A stretch of 35,132 bases of DNA from Caballeronia peredens (GTDB lineage Bacteria; Pseudomonadota; Gammaproteobacteria; Burkholderiales; Burkholderiaceae): positions 1 to 35,132 of the forward strand of contig FCOH02000042.1 in NCBI GenBank assembly GCA_001544595.2, in the 5' to 3' direction. Below the pieces are notes generated by a model. The model saw only the letters and a program-made list of their open reading frames with translations. It was not told where the DNA came from and searched no databases. Below are positions 16,345 through 23,998 of this stretch, piece after piece (position 1 is the stretch's first letter; every line of letters starts with the position of its first letter). The translations under genes were made by a program, and so were the position numbers.

Positions 16345-18707
16345 GCGGACCCGGACGCGAAGCCCACGGACCACCCGATGCCGAAGCGCGCCGGCTCACG
16401 TTGAGCTCGGGCGTTGCGAGCAAGGACTGCGACGCCGAGCCGATCCACATTCCCGGCGGCATCCAGCCGCACGGTTATCTGCTCACGCTCGCCGACGACC
16501 TGCGTATCGTGCAGGCGAGCGAGAATCTGTCGACGCTGACGGGCGCCGGCGTCGAAGCGCTGCTCGGCCAGCCGCTCGATGTCGTTCTCGGCGCGGCAGG
16601 CGCGCGGCGCATCGCGCATGCGGCGGCGATGGCGGCGCTCGAGGATTCGCCGCTCTATGTCGGCGCGATCGAGGTAACGCCGTTATCGCCGGGCGATCGC
16701 GCGAACGGGCAGCAGGCGCTGCGCCTCGACGTGACGATGCATCGCCACGACGGCACGCTGATCATCGAGATGGAAGCCGCCGCCGGAGCAGGCGATGCGT
16801 TCGCGTCGATGTATCCGCTCGTGCGCACCTTCGCGCGCGGGCTGCAGGACGCGGCGACCGTGCAGGAACTCGCCGAACTGGCGGTGCGCGAAGTGCGCGC
16901 GATCACGGGCTTCGGCCGCGTCATGCTCTACAGCTTCGACGAAGAAGGCCGCAGTCATGTGCTCGCGGAAGATCGCGACGAAAGTTATCCGTCTTTCCTG
17001 CATCAGTTCTTTCCAGCGTCGGACATTCCGCGTCAGGCGCGCGCGCTGTATCTGAAGAACCGAATTCGCCTCGTCGCCGACGTCAACTACACGCCCGCGC
17101 GACTCGTGCCGGCCACGAACCCGATCACCGGCCGGCCCACCGATCTCACCTACACGACGCTGCGCAGCTTCTCGCCTGTGCATCTCGAATACATGCGCAA
17201 CATGGGCACGCATGCTTCGATGTCCGTATCGATCGTTGTGCGCGGCCAGTTGTGGGGACTCGTCTCCTGTCACGATCACGATGCGCGCATCGTGCCGTTC
17301 GATACGCGCGTCGCGGTCGAACATCTCGGGCACATGCTGTCCTTGCAGATCGAGGCGAAAGAAGAGCGCGCCGAGGGCGAATACCTCGCCGGCCTGCGCC
17401 GCACGATGGGCCGTCTGATCGGCGCGATGGGCGAGCACAAGAACTTCGTGGCCGGCTTGCAGTCGGTGCCGCAGGACGTGCTGGGCTTCGCGCGCTCGGC
17501 GGGCGCGGCCATCGTGATGGACGATCAGGTGACGCTGCTTGGCGCGACGCCCGACGAAGAGACGGTGCGCGCGCTCACGCACTGGCTCGCGGAACACACA
17601 TCGGGCGTCTGGGCCACCGATTCGCTCGCGCGCCAATGGCCGCCGGCCCAGGCGCACGCGGATCGCGCGTGCGGCGTGCTGGCGGTGCCGGTGTCGCAGA
17701 TTTTCCGCAACTATCTGCTGTGGTTCCGCCCCGAAGTCATGCAGACCATCAAATGGGCGGGCGAGCCGGTGAAGATCGAAGACGCCGACGGCGCGAGCGC
17801 CCCGCGCACGAACTTCTCTCCGTGGCTCGAAACGGTGCGCGGACATTCGGCGATGTGGCGTCAGGGCGAAATCGAAATCGCCGGCGAATTGCGCGGCGCG
17901 CTGCTCAATATCGTACTGCGCCGCGCCGAAGAGCGCGCCGAACTCGCGACCGAACTCACGCGCGCGAACAAGGAACTCGAAGCGTTTTCGTATTCCGTGT
18001 CGCACGACTTGCGCGCGCCGCTGCGGCATATCGCGGGATACGGCGATCTGCTGCGCGAGCAGGAAGGCGAGCGCATGTCGGAGAAGAGCCGGCGCTTTCT
18101 GAACAACATGCTCGAATCGGCGCGCTTCGCGGGCACGCTCGTCGACGATCTGCTCACGTTCTCGCAGATGGGCCGCGCCGCGTTGCGCCCCGCGCCGGTC
18201 GATCTCGGGCAACTCGTGCGCTCGGTCGTGCAGGAGTTCGAGGCGGACGCATCCGGGCGGCAGATCGAATGGGCGATCGGCGAACTGCCGCGCGTCACCG
18301 GCGACGCCGCCTTCCTGCAACTCGCGCTGCGCAATCTCATTTCGAACGCGGTGAAATATACGAGAACGCGGGAATCGGCGAAAATCGAGATATTCGCGAG
18401 CCGCAACGGCGACGAATACGTGATCGGCGTGCGCGACAACGGCGTCGGCTTCGATATGAAATACGGCGCCAAGCTGTTCGGCGTGTTTCAGCGCCTGCAT
18501 CGCGCGGAAGAGTTCGAGGGTACGGGCATCGGGCTCGCGAATGTGCGGCGCATCGTCGAGCGGCATGACGGGCGCACGTGGGCCGAGGGGCGGCTGGGCG
18601 AGGGCGCGGTATTCTATTTCTCGCTGCCGGTCGCGTTCCGCAGTATCAACACCGCACAAGGCGCGCAGGGCGCGTCAGCCACAAAGTCAAGAAGAGACCA
18701 TGCTTAA
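16341..18707 (+). CDS. bphP: Bacteriophytochrome sensor histidine kinase
   Basis: Red/far-red light sensor kinase of 788 residues with the standard order PAS (about 25-135), GAF (about 150-315), PHY (about 330-505), HisKA (about 540-610) and HATPase (about 650-765). Cys30, in SKDCDAEPIHIPG, is in the position that binds biliverdin in bacteriophytochromes. The PASDIP motif has the conserved Asp228. The phospho-acceptor is His555 in SVSHDLRAPL. ATP-binding motifs include NLISNAVKYT, DNGVGFD and GTGIGLANV. It overlaps bphO by 4 nt and the response regulator by 8 nt. Light would change autophosphorylation and thus the state of the partner regulator. Confidence 0.96.
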   Translation: MSGPGREAHGPPDAEARRLTLSSGVASKDCDAEPIHIPGGIQPHGYLLTLADDLRIVQASENLSTLTGAGVEALLGQPLDVVLGAAGARRIAHAAAMAALEDSPLYVGAIEVTPLSPGDRANGQQALRLDVTMHRHDGTLIIEMEAAAGAGDAFASMYPLVRTFARGLQDAATVQELAELAVREVRAITGFGRVMLYSFDEEGRSHVLAEDRDESYPSFLHQFFPASDIPRQARALYLKNRIRLVADVNYTPARLVPATNPITGRPTDLTYTTLRSFSPVHLEYMRNMGTHASMSVSIVVRGQLWGLVSCHDHDARIVPFDTRVAVEHLGHMLSLQIEAKEERAEGEYLAGLRRTMGRLIGAMGEHKNFVAGLQSVPQDVLGFARSAGAAIVMDDQVTLLGATPDEETVRALTHWLAEHTSGVWATDSLARQWPPAQAHADRACGVLAVPVSQIFRNYLLWFRPEVMQTIKWAGEPVKIEDADGASAPRTNFSPWLETVRGHSAMWRQGEIEIAGELRGALLNIVLRRAEERAELATELTRANKELEAFSYSVSHDLRAPLRHIAGYGDLLREQEGERMSEKSRRFLNNMLESARFAGTLVDDLLTFSQMGRAALRPAPVDLGQLVRSVVQEFEADASGRQIEWAIGELPRVTGDAAFLQLALRNLISNAVKYTRTRESAKIEIFASRNGDEYVIGVRDNGVGFDMKYGAKLFGVFQRLHRAEEFEGTGIGLANVRRIVERHDGRTWAEGRLGEGAVFYFSLPVAFRSINTAQGAQGASATKSRRDHA

Positions 18708-19164
18708 ACCGATACTTCTCGTCGAAGACAACCCGAACGACCTCGAGCTCACGCTCGTGGCGCTGGACAAGAGCCAGCTCGCCAACGAGGTGATCGTCGC
18801 GCGGGACGGTCAGGAAGCCATCGACTATCTCACCTGCGAGGGCGACTGGAAGGAACGTGCGCCGGGCAATCCGGCCGTCATCCTGCTCGATCTCAAGCTG
18901 CCGAAGATCGACGGCCTCGAAGTCCTCGACATGGTTCGATCGAATGCGTCGCTGAAGAGCATTCCCGTCGTCATGCTCACGTCCTCGCGCGAGGAGCAGG
19001 ATCTCGTGCGCAGTTACGAGCTCGGTGTGAATGCGTATGTGGTGAAGCCGGTCGAATTCGCCGAGTTTGTCGAGGCCATCAGCGATCTCGGCGTGTTCTG
19101 GGCCGTGCTCAACGAACCGCCGCCGGGCTCGACACGCTTTCGCCGTCCGCCGCCCGCGCAATGA
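18700..19164 (+). CDS. Single-domain response regulator, phytochrome partner (Rcp1-like)
   Basis: A 154-residue receiver-only protein. The acidic pocket is in LLVEDNPND, the phospho-acceptor is Asp64 in LLDLKLPK, followed by MLTSS and the conserved Lys in VVKPVEF. This is the CheY-like type that accepts phosphate from phytochromes. No output domain is present, so it must act through protein contacts or as a phosphate carrier. The short Pro-rich tail (PPPGSTRFRRPPPAQ) extends past the domain. The start codon lies inside the end of bphP (8-nt overlap), which makes BphP its very likely kinase. Confidence 0.93.
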   Translation: MLKPILLVEDNPNDLELTLVALDKSQLANEVIVARDGQEAIDYLTCEGDWKERAPGNPAVILLDLKLPKIDGLEVLDMVRSNASLKSIPVVMLTSSREEQDLVRSYELGVNAYVVKPVEFAEFVEAISDLGVFWAVLNEPPPGSTRFRRPPPAQ

Positions 19165-19235
19165 CCGCTGTGACCGCCGAGTCCATGTCCGCGCCATCGT
19201 CAATGCATTCGTCTCTTCGCGAGGGCGCCTAGATC

Positions 19236-21173
19236 ATGCAGCCGCTGCATCTGCTTCTTGTCGAAGACAACGCACTCGATGCGGAGCTGACGATCGCCCA
19301 ACTGGAGCGCGCGGATTACGCGGTCGATGCGTCGATCGTGTACGACTCCGCGACCTTCATCGCCGAAATCGAGAAAAAGCGCTTCGACGTGATCCTCGCC
19401 GATTTCGTCATGCCGACGTTTTCGGGCATCGAGGCGCTCGCGATCGCAAGCGAACGCCTGCCGGACACGCCGTTCATCTTCGTGTCCGGACTGCTCGGCG
19501 AAGAGCACGCCGTCGACATGCTGAAACGCGGCGCGACCGATTACGTCCTCAAGCAGCGCCTGCAACGTCTGCCCGCGGTCGTGCGCCGCGCGATGCGCGA
19601 GAGCGCCGAACGCGCGCAGCGCATCGCGGTCGAACGCGCGCTGCGCGAAACGGAAACGCACTTTCGCCTGCTGATCGACGCGCTCAAGGATTACGCCGTC
19701 ATCACGCTCGATCCCGACGGGCGCATCCGCACGTGGAACGCCGCGTCCGAGCGCATTCTGGGCTTTCCGGCGCAGGACGTGCTCGGCCATTCCGCGAGCA
19801 TTTTCTACAACCAGGAAGATCGCGAAACGGGCGTGTTCGAGGCCGAGCTGGACACGGCGCGGCGCGAGGGCAGCGCAAGCGACGACCGCTGGCTGTGGCG
19901 CAAGGACGGCCACTCGTTTTTCGCGTCGGGCGTGACGACCGCCATTCGCAGCGAGCACGACGAGCTGATCGGCTTCTCGAAAATCGTGCGCGACGCCACC
20001 GACGCCCACATGGCCGCCGACGCGCTGCGGCTCGCGAAGGATCAGGCGGAATCGGCGAACCGCGCGAAGGACCATTTTCTGGCGGTGCTGTCGCACGAAC
20101 TGCGCACGCCGCTCACGCCGATCCTCGCGGCCGTGCGTCTGCTGGAAATGAAGCATTCGCTGCCGCGCGAGGCGCACCCGACGCTCGATCTGATTCGCCG
20201 TAACGTGGAGCTGGAAGCACGTCTGATCGACGACCTGCTCGATTTGACGAGCATCGCGCGCGGCAAGCTGTCGCTCAATTTCGCGAGCGTCGCGCTCGAT
20301 ACGTTGCTGACGAGCGCGCTCGACATGTCCGAGGCCGACCTGCGAACCAAGGGTCTCACGCTGGACACGCGTTTCGACGCGAGCCGCTGCGTCGTGCTGG
20401 GCGACGCCGCGCGGCTGCAGCAGATCGTCTGGAATCTGATGAAGAACGCCGTGAAGTTCACGCCGGCGGGCGGGCGCATCGAAGTGCGCACGTGGAATCC
20501 GGACCTCATGACGATCTCGGTGTCGGTGACGGACAGCGGCATCGGGATCAGCGCCGAAGCATTGCCGCGCATTTTCTCGGCGTTCGAGCAGGCCGACGAC
20601 TCCATCACGCGCTCGTTCGGCGGCCTGGGGCTCGGCCTCGCGATCGCCAGCACGCTCGCGCAGAAGCACGGCGGCACGCTCTCGGCATACAGCGAAGGCC
20701 GCGAGAAGGGCGCGCGCTTCACGCTCACGCTGCCGCTCGCCAAGGCGCAGCCCGAACACGAGGACGAACCGCGCGTCGAGGCCACGCATCGGGAACAGGG
20801 GCGCGCGCTCAAGGTGCTGCTGGTGGAGGACAACGAGCAGACGTCATCGGCGATGGCCGAAGTGCTCGAAATGCTCGGCCACGAAGTGACGGTCGCCATC
20901 ACCGTGGCGGATGCGCTCGAGTGCGCGAAGAGCAGCGCATTCGATCTGCTTGTCAGCGACATCGGCTTGCCGGACGGCAGCGGTCTCGATATCGCGCGGG
21001 CGTGGCAAAACCTGCAGCCCGACAAACCGTCAGTCGCGATCACGGGCTACGGCATGGACGAAGACATTCGCCGTTGCCGCGAAGCAGGATTTCGCGATCA
21101 TCTGACCAAGCCGGTCAATTTCTCGCGCCTCGAAGCGCTGATTCAATCGCTGGCGGAACAGTCTTCGAAATAG
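19236..21173 (+). CDS. Hybrid sensor kinase with receiver domains at both ends
   Basis: A 645-residue cytoplasmic protein: REC (about 4-120, phospho-acceptor Asp56 in LADFVMP), a PAS domain (about 140-255), HisKA (about 277-345, His287 in LSHELRTPL), HATPase (about 390-500, NAVKFTP and GGLGLGLAI) and a second REC (about 527-640, Asp575 in VSDIGLPDG). No transmembrane segment is seen. It follows the receiver-only gene by 71 nt on the same strand, so it may be the next step of the light-signalling chain, receiving phosphate at its N-terminal domain. That link is inferred. No output domain is encoded nearby. The ATG at 19236 has a weak GAGG upstream. Confidence 0.92.
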   Translation: MQPLHLLLVEDNALDAELTIAQLERADYAVDASIVYDSATFIAEIEKKRFDVILADFVMPTFSGIEALAIASERLPDTPFIFVSGLLGEEHAVDMLKRGATDYVLKQRLQRLPAVVRRAMRESAERAQRIAVERALRETETHFRLLIDALKDYAVITLDPDGRIRTWNAASERILGFPAQDVLGHSASIFYNQEDRETGVFEAELDTARREGSASDDRWLWRKDGHSFFASGVTTAIRSEHDELIGFSKIVRDATDAHMAADALRLAKDQAESANRAKDHFLAVLSHELRTPLTPILAAVRLLEMKHSLPREAHPTLDLIRRNVELEARLIDDLLDLTSIARGKLSLNFASVALDTLLTSALDMSEADLRTKGLTLDTRFDASRCVVLGDAARLQQIVWNLMKNAVKFTPAGGRIEVRTWNPDLMTISVSVTDSGIGISAEALPRIFSAFEQADDSITRSFGGLGLGLAIASTLAQKHGGTLSAYSEGREKGARFTLTLPLAKAQPEHEDEPRVEATHREQGRALKVLLVEDNEQTSSAMAEVLEMLGHEVTVAITVADALECAKSSAFDLLVSDIGLPDGSGLDIARAWQNLQPDKPSVAITGYGMDEDIRRCREAGFRDHLTKPVNFSRLEALIQSLAEQSSK

Positions 21174-21263
21174 GCTATCGGCACGCGGCGTGCGTCTGTG
21201 CGTATGTCCGTGCCTGCTTGCGCGAATTGAAAAATTTCGTGCTCCACGTGGTGAACATGTCGA

Positions 21264-21291
21264 TTGACGGCTTGGCCGATCGTTGTAGGGT
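21264..21291 (+). promoter_or_regulatory. Probable promoter of the two VOC genes
   Basis: TTGACG at 21264-21269 and TAGGGT at 21286-21291 are separated by 16 bp, giving a plausible sigma-70 promoter 59 nt before the first VOC start. The remainder of the 176-nt gap after the hybrid kinase shows no gene. Confidence 0.45.
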
Positions 21292-21349
21292 ATGAGAGCG
21301 GCGCCCGATGCCGGCGCGCCTCGTACCTCATTCACTACACGGAGCCGAT

Positions 21350-21817
21350 ATGTCCACTTCCGCCGTTGATCGCATTCCCGCAGGCATGCATTCGCTGACG
21401 CCGCATCTGTGTTGCGCGGGCGCCGCCGAGGCGATCGAGTTCTACAAGCGCGCCTTCAACGCCGTCGAGCTGGGCCGCCTGCCCGGGCCGGACGGCAAGC
21501 TCATGCATGCCATGGTGCAGATCGGCGATTCCAAGCTGATGCTCGTCGACGAAAACCCCGCTTTCGGCATGCTGGGGCCGACGGCGATCAAGGGTTCGCC
21601 CGTCACGATCCATCTTTATGTCGAGGACGCCGACGCCACCGTGAAGCAGGCCGCCGACGCGGGCGCCAAGGTCACGATGCCCGTCGCCGAGATGTTCTGG
21701 GGCGACCGCTACGGCCGCCTGGAAGACCCGTTCGGTCATCAATGGTCGGTCGCCACGCACGTGCGCGACGTGAGCCCGGACGAAATGAAGGGCGCCATGT
21801 CCAAGGGATGCGCATAA
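21350..21817 (+). CDS. VOC-family (glyoxalase-fold) protein
   Basis: A 155-residue protein of the vicinal oxygen chelate fold: HSLTPHLCCAGAAEAIEFYKRAF at the start of the fold and DRYGRLEDPFGHQWSVATH at its end, the PhnB/glyoxalase-like form. The family includes lyases, dioxygenases and resistance proteins, and the reaction cannot be told from sequence. The ATG at 21350 is preceded by CGGAG, and a shift to the downstream Met at HSLTP is less likely. A second VOC gene lies 37 nt downstream; the pair looks like an operon. Confidence 0.88.
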   Translation: MSTSAVDRIPAGMHSLTPHLCCAGAAEAIEFYKRAFNAVELGRLPGPDGKLMHAMVQIGDSKLMLVDENPAFGMLGPTAIKGSPVTIHLYVEDADATVKQAADAGAKVTMPVAEMFWGDRYGRLEDPFGHQWSVATHVRDVSPDEMKGAMSKGCA

Positions 21818-21854
21818 CCCGCACGAGCGACGTACACGAAAAGGAGACTCGCAC

Positions 21855-22328
21855 ATGCAGAAGATTTCGCCCTGTCTATGGTTCAACGGCAACGCCGAGG
21901 AAGTGGTCGACACCTATCTCGGCATCTTCAGGAACGCGCGCATCAAGGAAATCCTGCGTCATAACGACTCCAGCCCGGGACCGGCCGGAACCGTGCTCGC
22001 GATCATGTTCGAACTGGAAGGCGAGGATTTCATGGCGCTGAACGGCGGCCCGGATTTCCAGTTCACGCCGGCCATTTCGATGTTCATCAAATGCGAAACG
22101 CAGGCGGAGATCGACCACTACTGGGACAAGCTGCTGGACGGCGGACAGTCGATGGCGTGCGGCTGGCTCACCGACCGCTTCGGCGTGACGTGGCAGGTTG
22201 CGCCCGGGCGTCTGCCCAAGATGCTGCAGGATCCCGACCCGGCGAAGTCCAATCGGACGATGACGGCGATGCGAGGCATGATCAAGCTGGATATCGCCGA
22301 ACTGGATCGCGCCTACAACGGGGATTGA
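21855..22328 (+). CDS. VOC-family protein, PhnB-like
   Basis: A 157-residue protein of the PhnB-like branch (often labelled 3-demethylubiquinone methyltransferase-like, a misleading legacy name). Typical sequences are KISPCLWFNGNAEEVVDTYL, FMALNGGPDFQFTPAISMFI and CGWLTDRFGVTWQVAP. No methyltransferase motif is present. It is 37 nt after another VOC gene, with AAGGAGA before the ATG as ribosome binding site. The two proteins are only distantly alike, so this is not a recent duplication. Function is unknown. Confidence 0.88.
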   Translation: MQKISPCLWFNGNAEEVVDTYLGIFRNARIKEILRHNDSSPGPAGTVLAIMFELEGEDFMALNGGPDFQFTPAISMFIKCETQAEIDHYWDKLLDGGQSMACGWLTDRFGVTWQVAPGRLPKMLQDPDPAKSNRTMTAMRGMIKLDIAELDRAYNGD

Positions 22329-22349
22329 CGCATTCTTCGATGCGGAACG

Positions 22350-23165
22350 TCACGCAGTGCGTTTGCGCGGCTTGCGCTCGACGAGCTTCGACGCCATGAA
22401 ACGGTGATCCGGCGAGAACAGCCGCCGGTAGGTCATCACGACCGCCCCGACGACGCCCAGCCCCGACGCTGCCGCGATCAGAAACATGATCACGATCTGA
22501 TAGCGCACCGCCTGTAGCGGCGACTGACCGGCGAGCACCTGGCCGGTCATCATCCCGGGGAGGCTGACGAGGCCGACCACCGCCATCTGGTTCAGCGTCG
22601 GAATCATGCCCGCGCGTACGGCCTGGCGCGCGGGCCCTTGCGCCGCTTCCCAGCGCGTCGCGCCGAGCGCGAGCGACATTTCGACCGCCGCGCGCCCGGC
22701 GGTCAGTTCCTCCGTCATGCGCTCGATGCCGAGCGATACGCCCGTCAACGTGTTGCCGAGGATCATGCCGAGAATCGGAATTGCGTATTGCGGCTCGTAC
22801 CACGGATGAATCCGGATCACGACGAACAGCCCGAACGCACCGATCAGCCACGAACTGCCCCAGATCGACACGATGCTGTCCGCGCGCTGTCCCGCATAGG
22901 TGCGGCGCCCGCGGTCCGACGCGGCAAGACCGGCGATGACGGTCATCAGCGCCATCAGCGGCAGCACGACGTACCAGCGATTGAACGCAAACACCCAGCC
23001 GAGCACATAGCCGATCAGCAGCAACTGCACGACGGTACGTACCGCGGCGATGAGCAGCTTGCGCTCCAGCCGGAGATCGAGCGCCACCGACAACGCCCCG
23101 TTCACGACGATCAGCGCCGCCGCGAGGGCGATGTCGAAGAGACTGAGATCCTGATAGCCGCTCAT
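22350..23165 (-). CDS. fetB: ABC transporter permease, FetB/UPF0014 family
   Basis: Membrane permease of 271 residues with about seven hydrophobic segments. The signature stretches PILGMILGNTLTGVSLG and LVSLPGMMTGQVLAG identify the UPF0014/FetB family, which in E. coli exports iron together with the ATPase FetA. The start ATG overlaps the stop of the ATPase gene by 4 nt (ATGA on the minus strand, 23165-23162). The C-terminus is very basic (ERKPRKRTA), as expected for a cytoplasmic tail. Iron as substrate is by family analogy. Confidence 0.9.
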   Translation of the reverse strand: MSGYQDLSLFDIALAAALIVVNGALSVALDLRLERKLLIAAVRTVVQLLLIGYVLGWVFAFNRWYVVLPLMALMTVIAGLAASDRGRRTYAGQRADSIVSIWGSSWLIGAFGLFVVIRIHPWYEPQYAIPILGMILGNTLTGVSLGIERMTEELTAGRAAVEMSLALGATRWEAAQGPARQAVRAGMIPTLNQMAVVGLVSLPGMMTGQVLAGQSPLQAVRYQIVIMFLIAAASGLGVVGAVVMTYRRLFSPDHRFMASKLVERKPRKRTA

Positions 23166-23875
23166 CGCAAGTCTCCTCCGAGCACGCCTGCGTTCATCGT
23201 CAGATGACGCGCGGCGACGCGGCGCGCCTGTTCGGGATCGTGCGAAACCCAGATGCACGCGCGCTCGGCCGCGGCGTCGAACCAGGCGGACACGAGCGCT
23301 TCGATCGAGCGCGCCGACGCCGGATCGAGCGAGGCGGTCGGCTCGTCGAGCAGCAGCACGTCGGGCGCGAGTTGCAGCACGCGCACGAGCGCGGCGATCT
23401 GGGCTTCGCCGCCGGAGAGATCGGCGGCCAATTTGTCGAGGAAGTCCGCGCCGCGTCCGGCCGCCTGCGCGAGCCGCGCGGCGGTATCGCGATCGAAATG
23501 CACGTCGCGATAGGTTTTCAGCGTGAACGGATAGCGCAGATTGTCTTCGACGGTGCCGTCGAGCATCGCGGGGCGCTGCGCGATATATGCGACGCGCCGC
23601 CGGTAGGCCGGAATGCCCGCCCGGACGATGCGCTCGCCGCGCCAGCCGATGTATCCGGCGTCGCACGGATCGAGCAGCGCGAGCGTGCGCAGAAGCACGC
23701 TCTTGCCCGAGCCGGACGGCCCGGTGACGGCCGCGCGCTCGCCCGCATACAGCGTGAAATCGGTCGGCTGCAGCAGTACCGTGCCGCGTATGGCGTCGCG
23801 GCGCACGACGCCGTGTGCGGCGACGAGTTCGGTCGATGTCGCATCGGGCATCGTTTTTGTGTGGGGAGTCGTCAT
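23162..23875 (-). CDS. fetA: ABC transporter ATP-binding protein, FetA-like
   Basis: ATPase partner of the FetB permease. From the ATG at 23875 it has 237 residues: Walker A GPSGSGKS at 52-59, signature LSGGEAQ at 153-159, Walker B VLLLDEPT at 173-180 and switch His212 (VSHD). The start is not settled; in-frame ATGs also lie further upstream (to 23950) and at 23851, and none has a strong ribosome binding site. The FetAB pair is linked to iron export and oxidative stress tolerance in E. coli. It is divergent from the AsmA-family gene with a 123-nt gap. Confidence 0.88.
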   Translation of the reverse strand: MTTPHTKTMPDATSTELVAAHGVVRRDAIRGTVLLQPTDFTLYAGERAAVTGPSGSGKSVLLRTLALLDPCDAGYIGWRGERIVRAGIPAYRRRVAYIAQRPAMLDGTVEDNLRYPFTLKTYRDVHFDRDTAARLAQAAGRGADFLDKLAADLSGGEAQIAALVRVLQLAPDVLLLDEPTASLDPASARSIEALVSAWFDAAAERACIWVSHDPEQARRVAARHLTMNAGVLGGDLR

Positions 23876-23998
23876 TCGAGCGGACATCTTACGGACATTC
23901 GCGCTCATGTGGATACAAATGGCGCGCGGCCGCCGCTCATGCGCGGGCACACTATGTGCTGCCGCACAGATAATCAGAAAAAACGGATGGAGCCGTCA

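Noticed and set aside
21241..21257. CTCCACGTGGTGAAC resembling a parS centromere site
   Set aside because: The core CACGTG is present but the flanking arms are not a match to the chromosomal parS palindrome, and no parAB genes are nearby.
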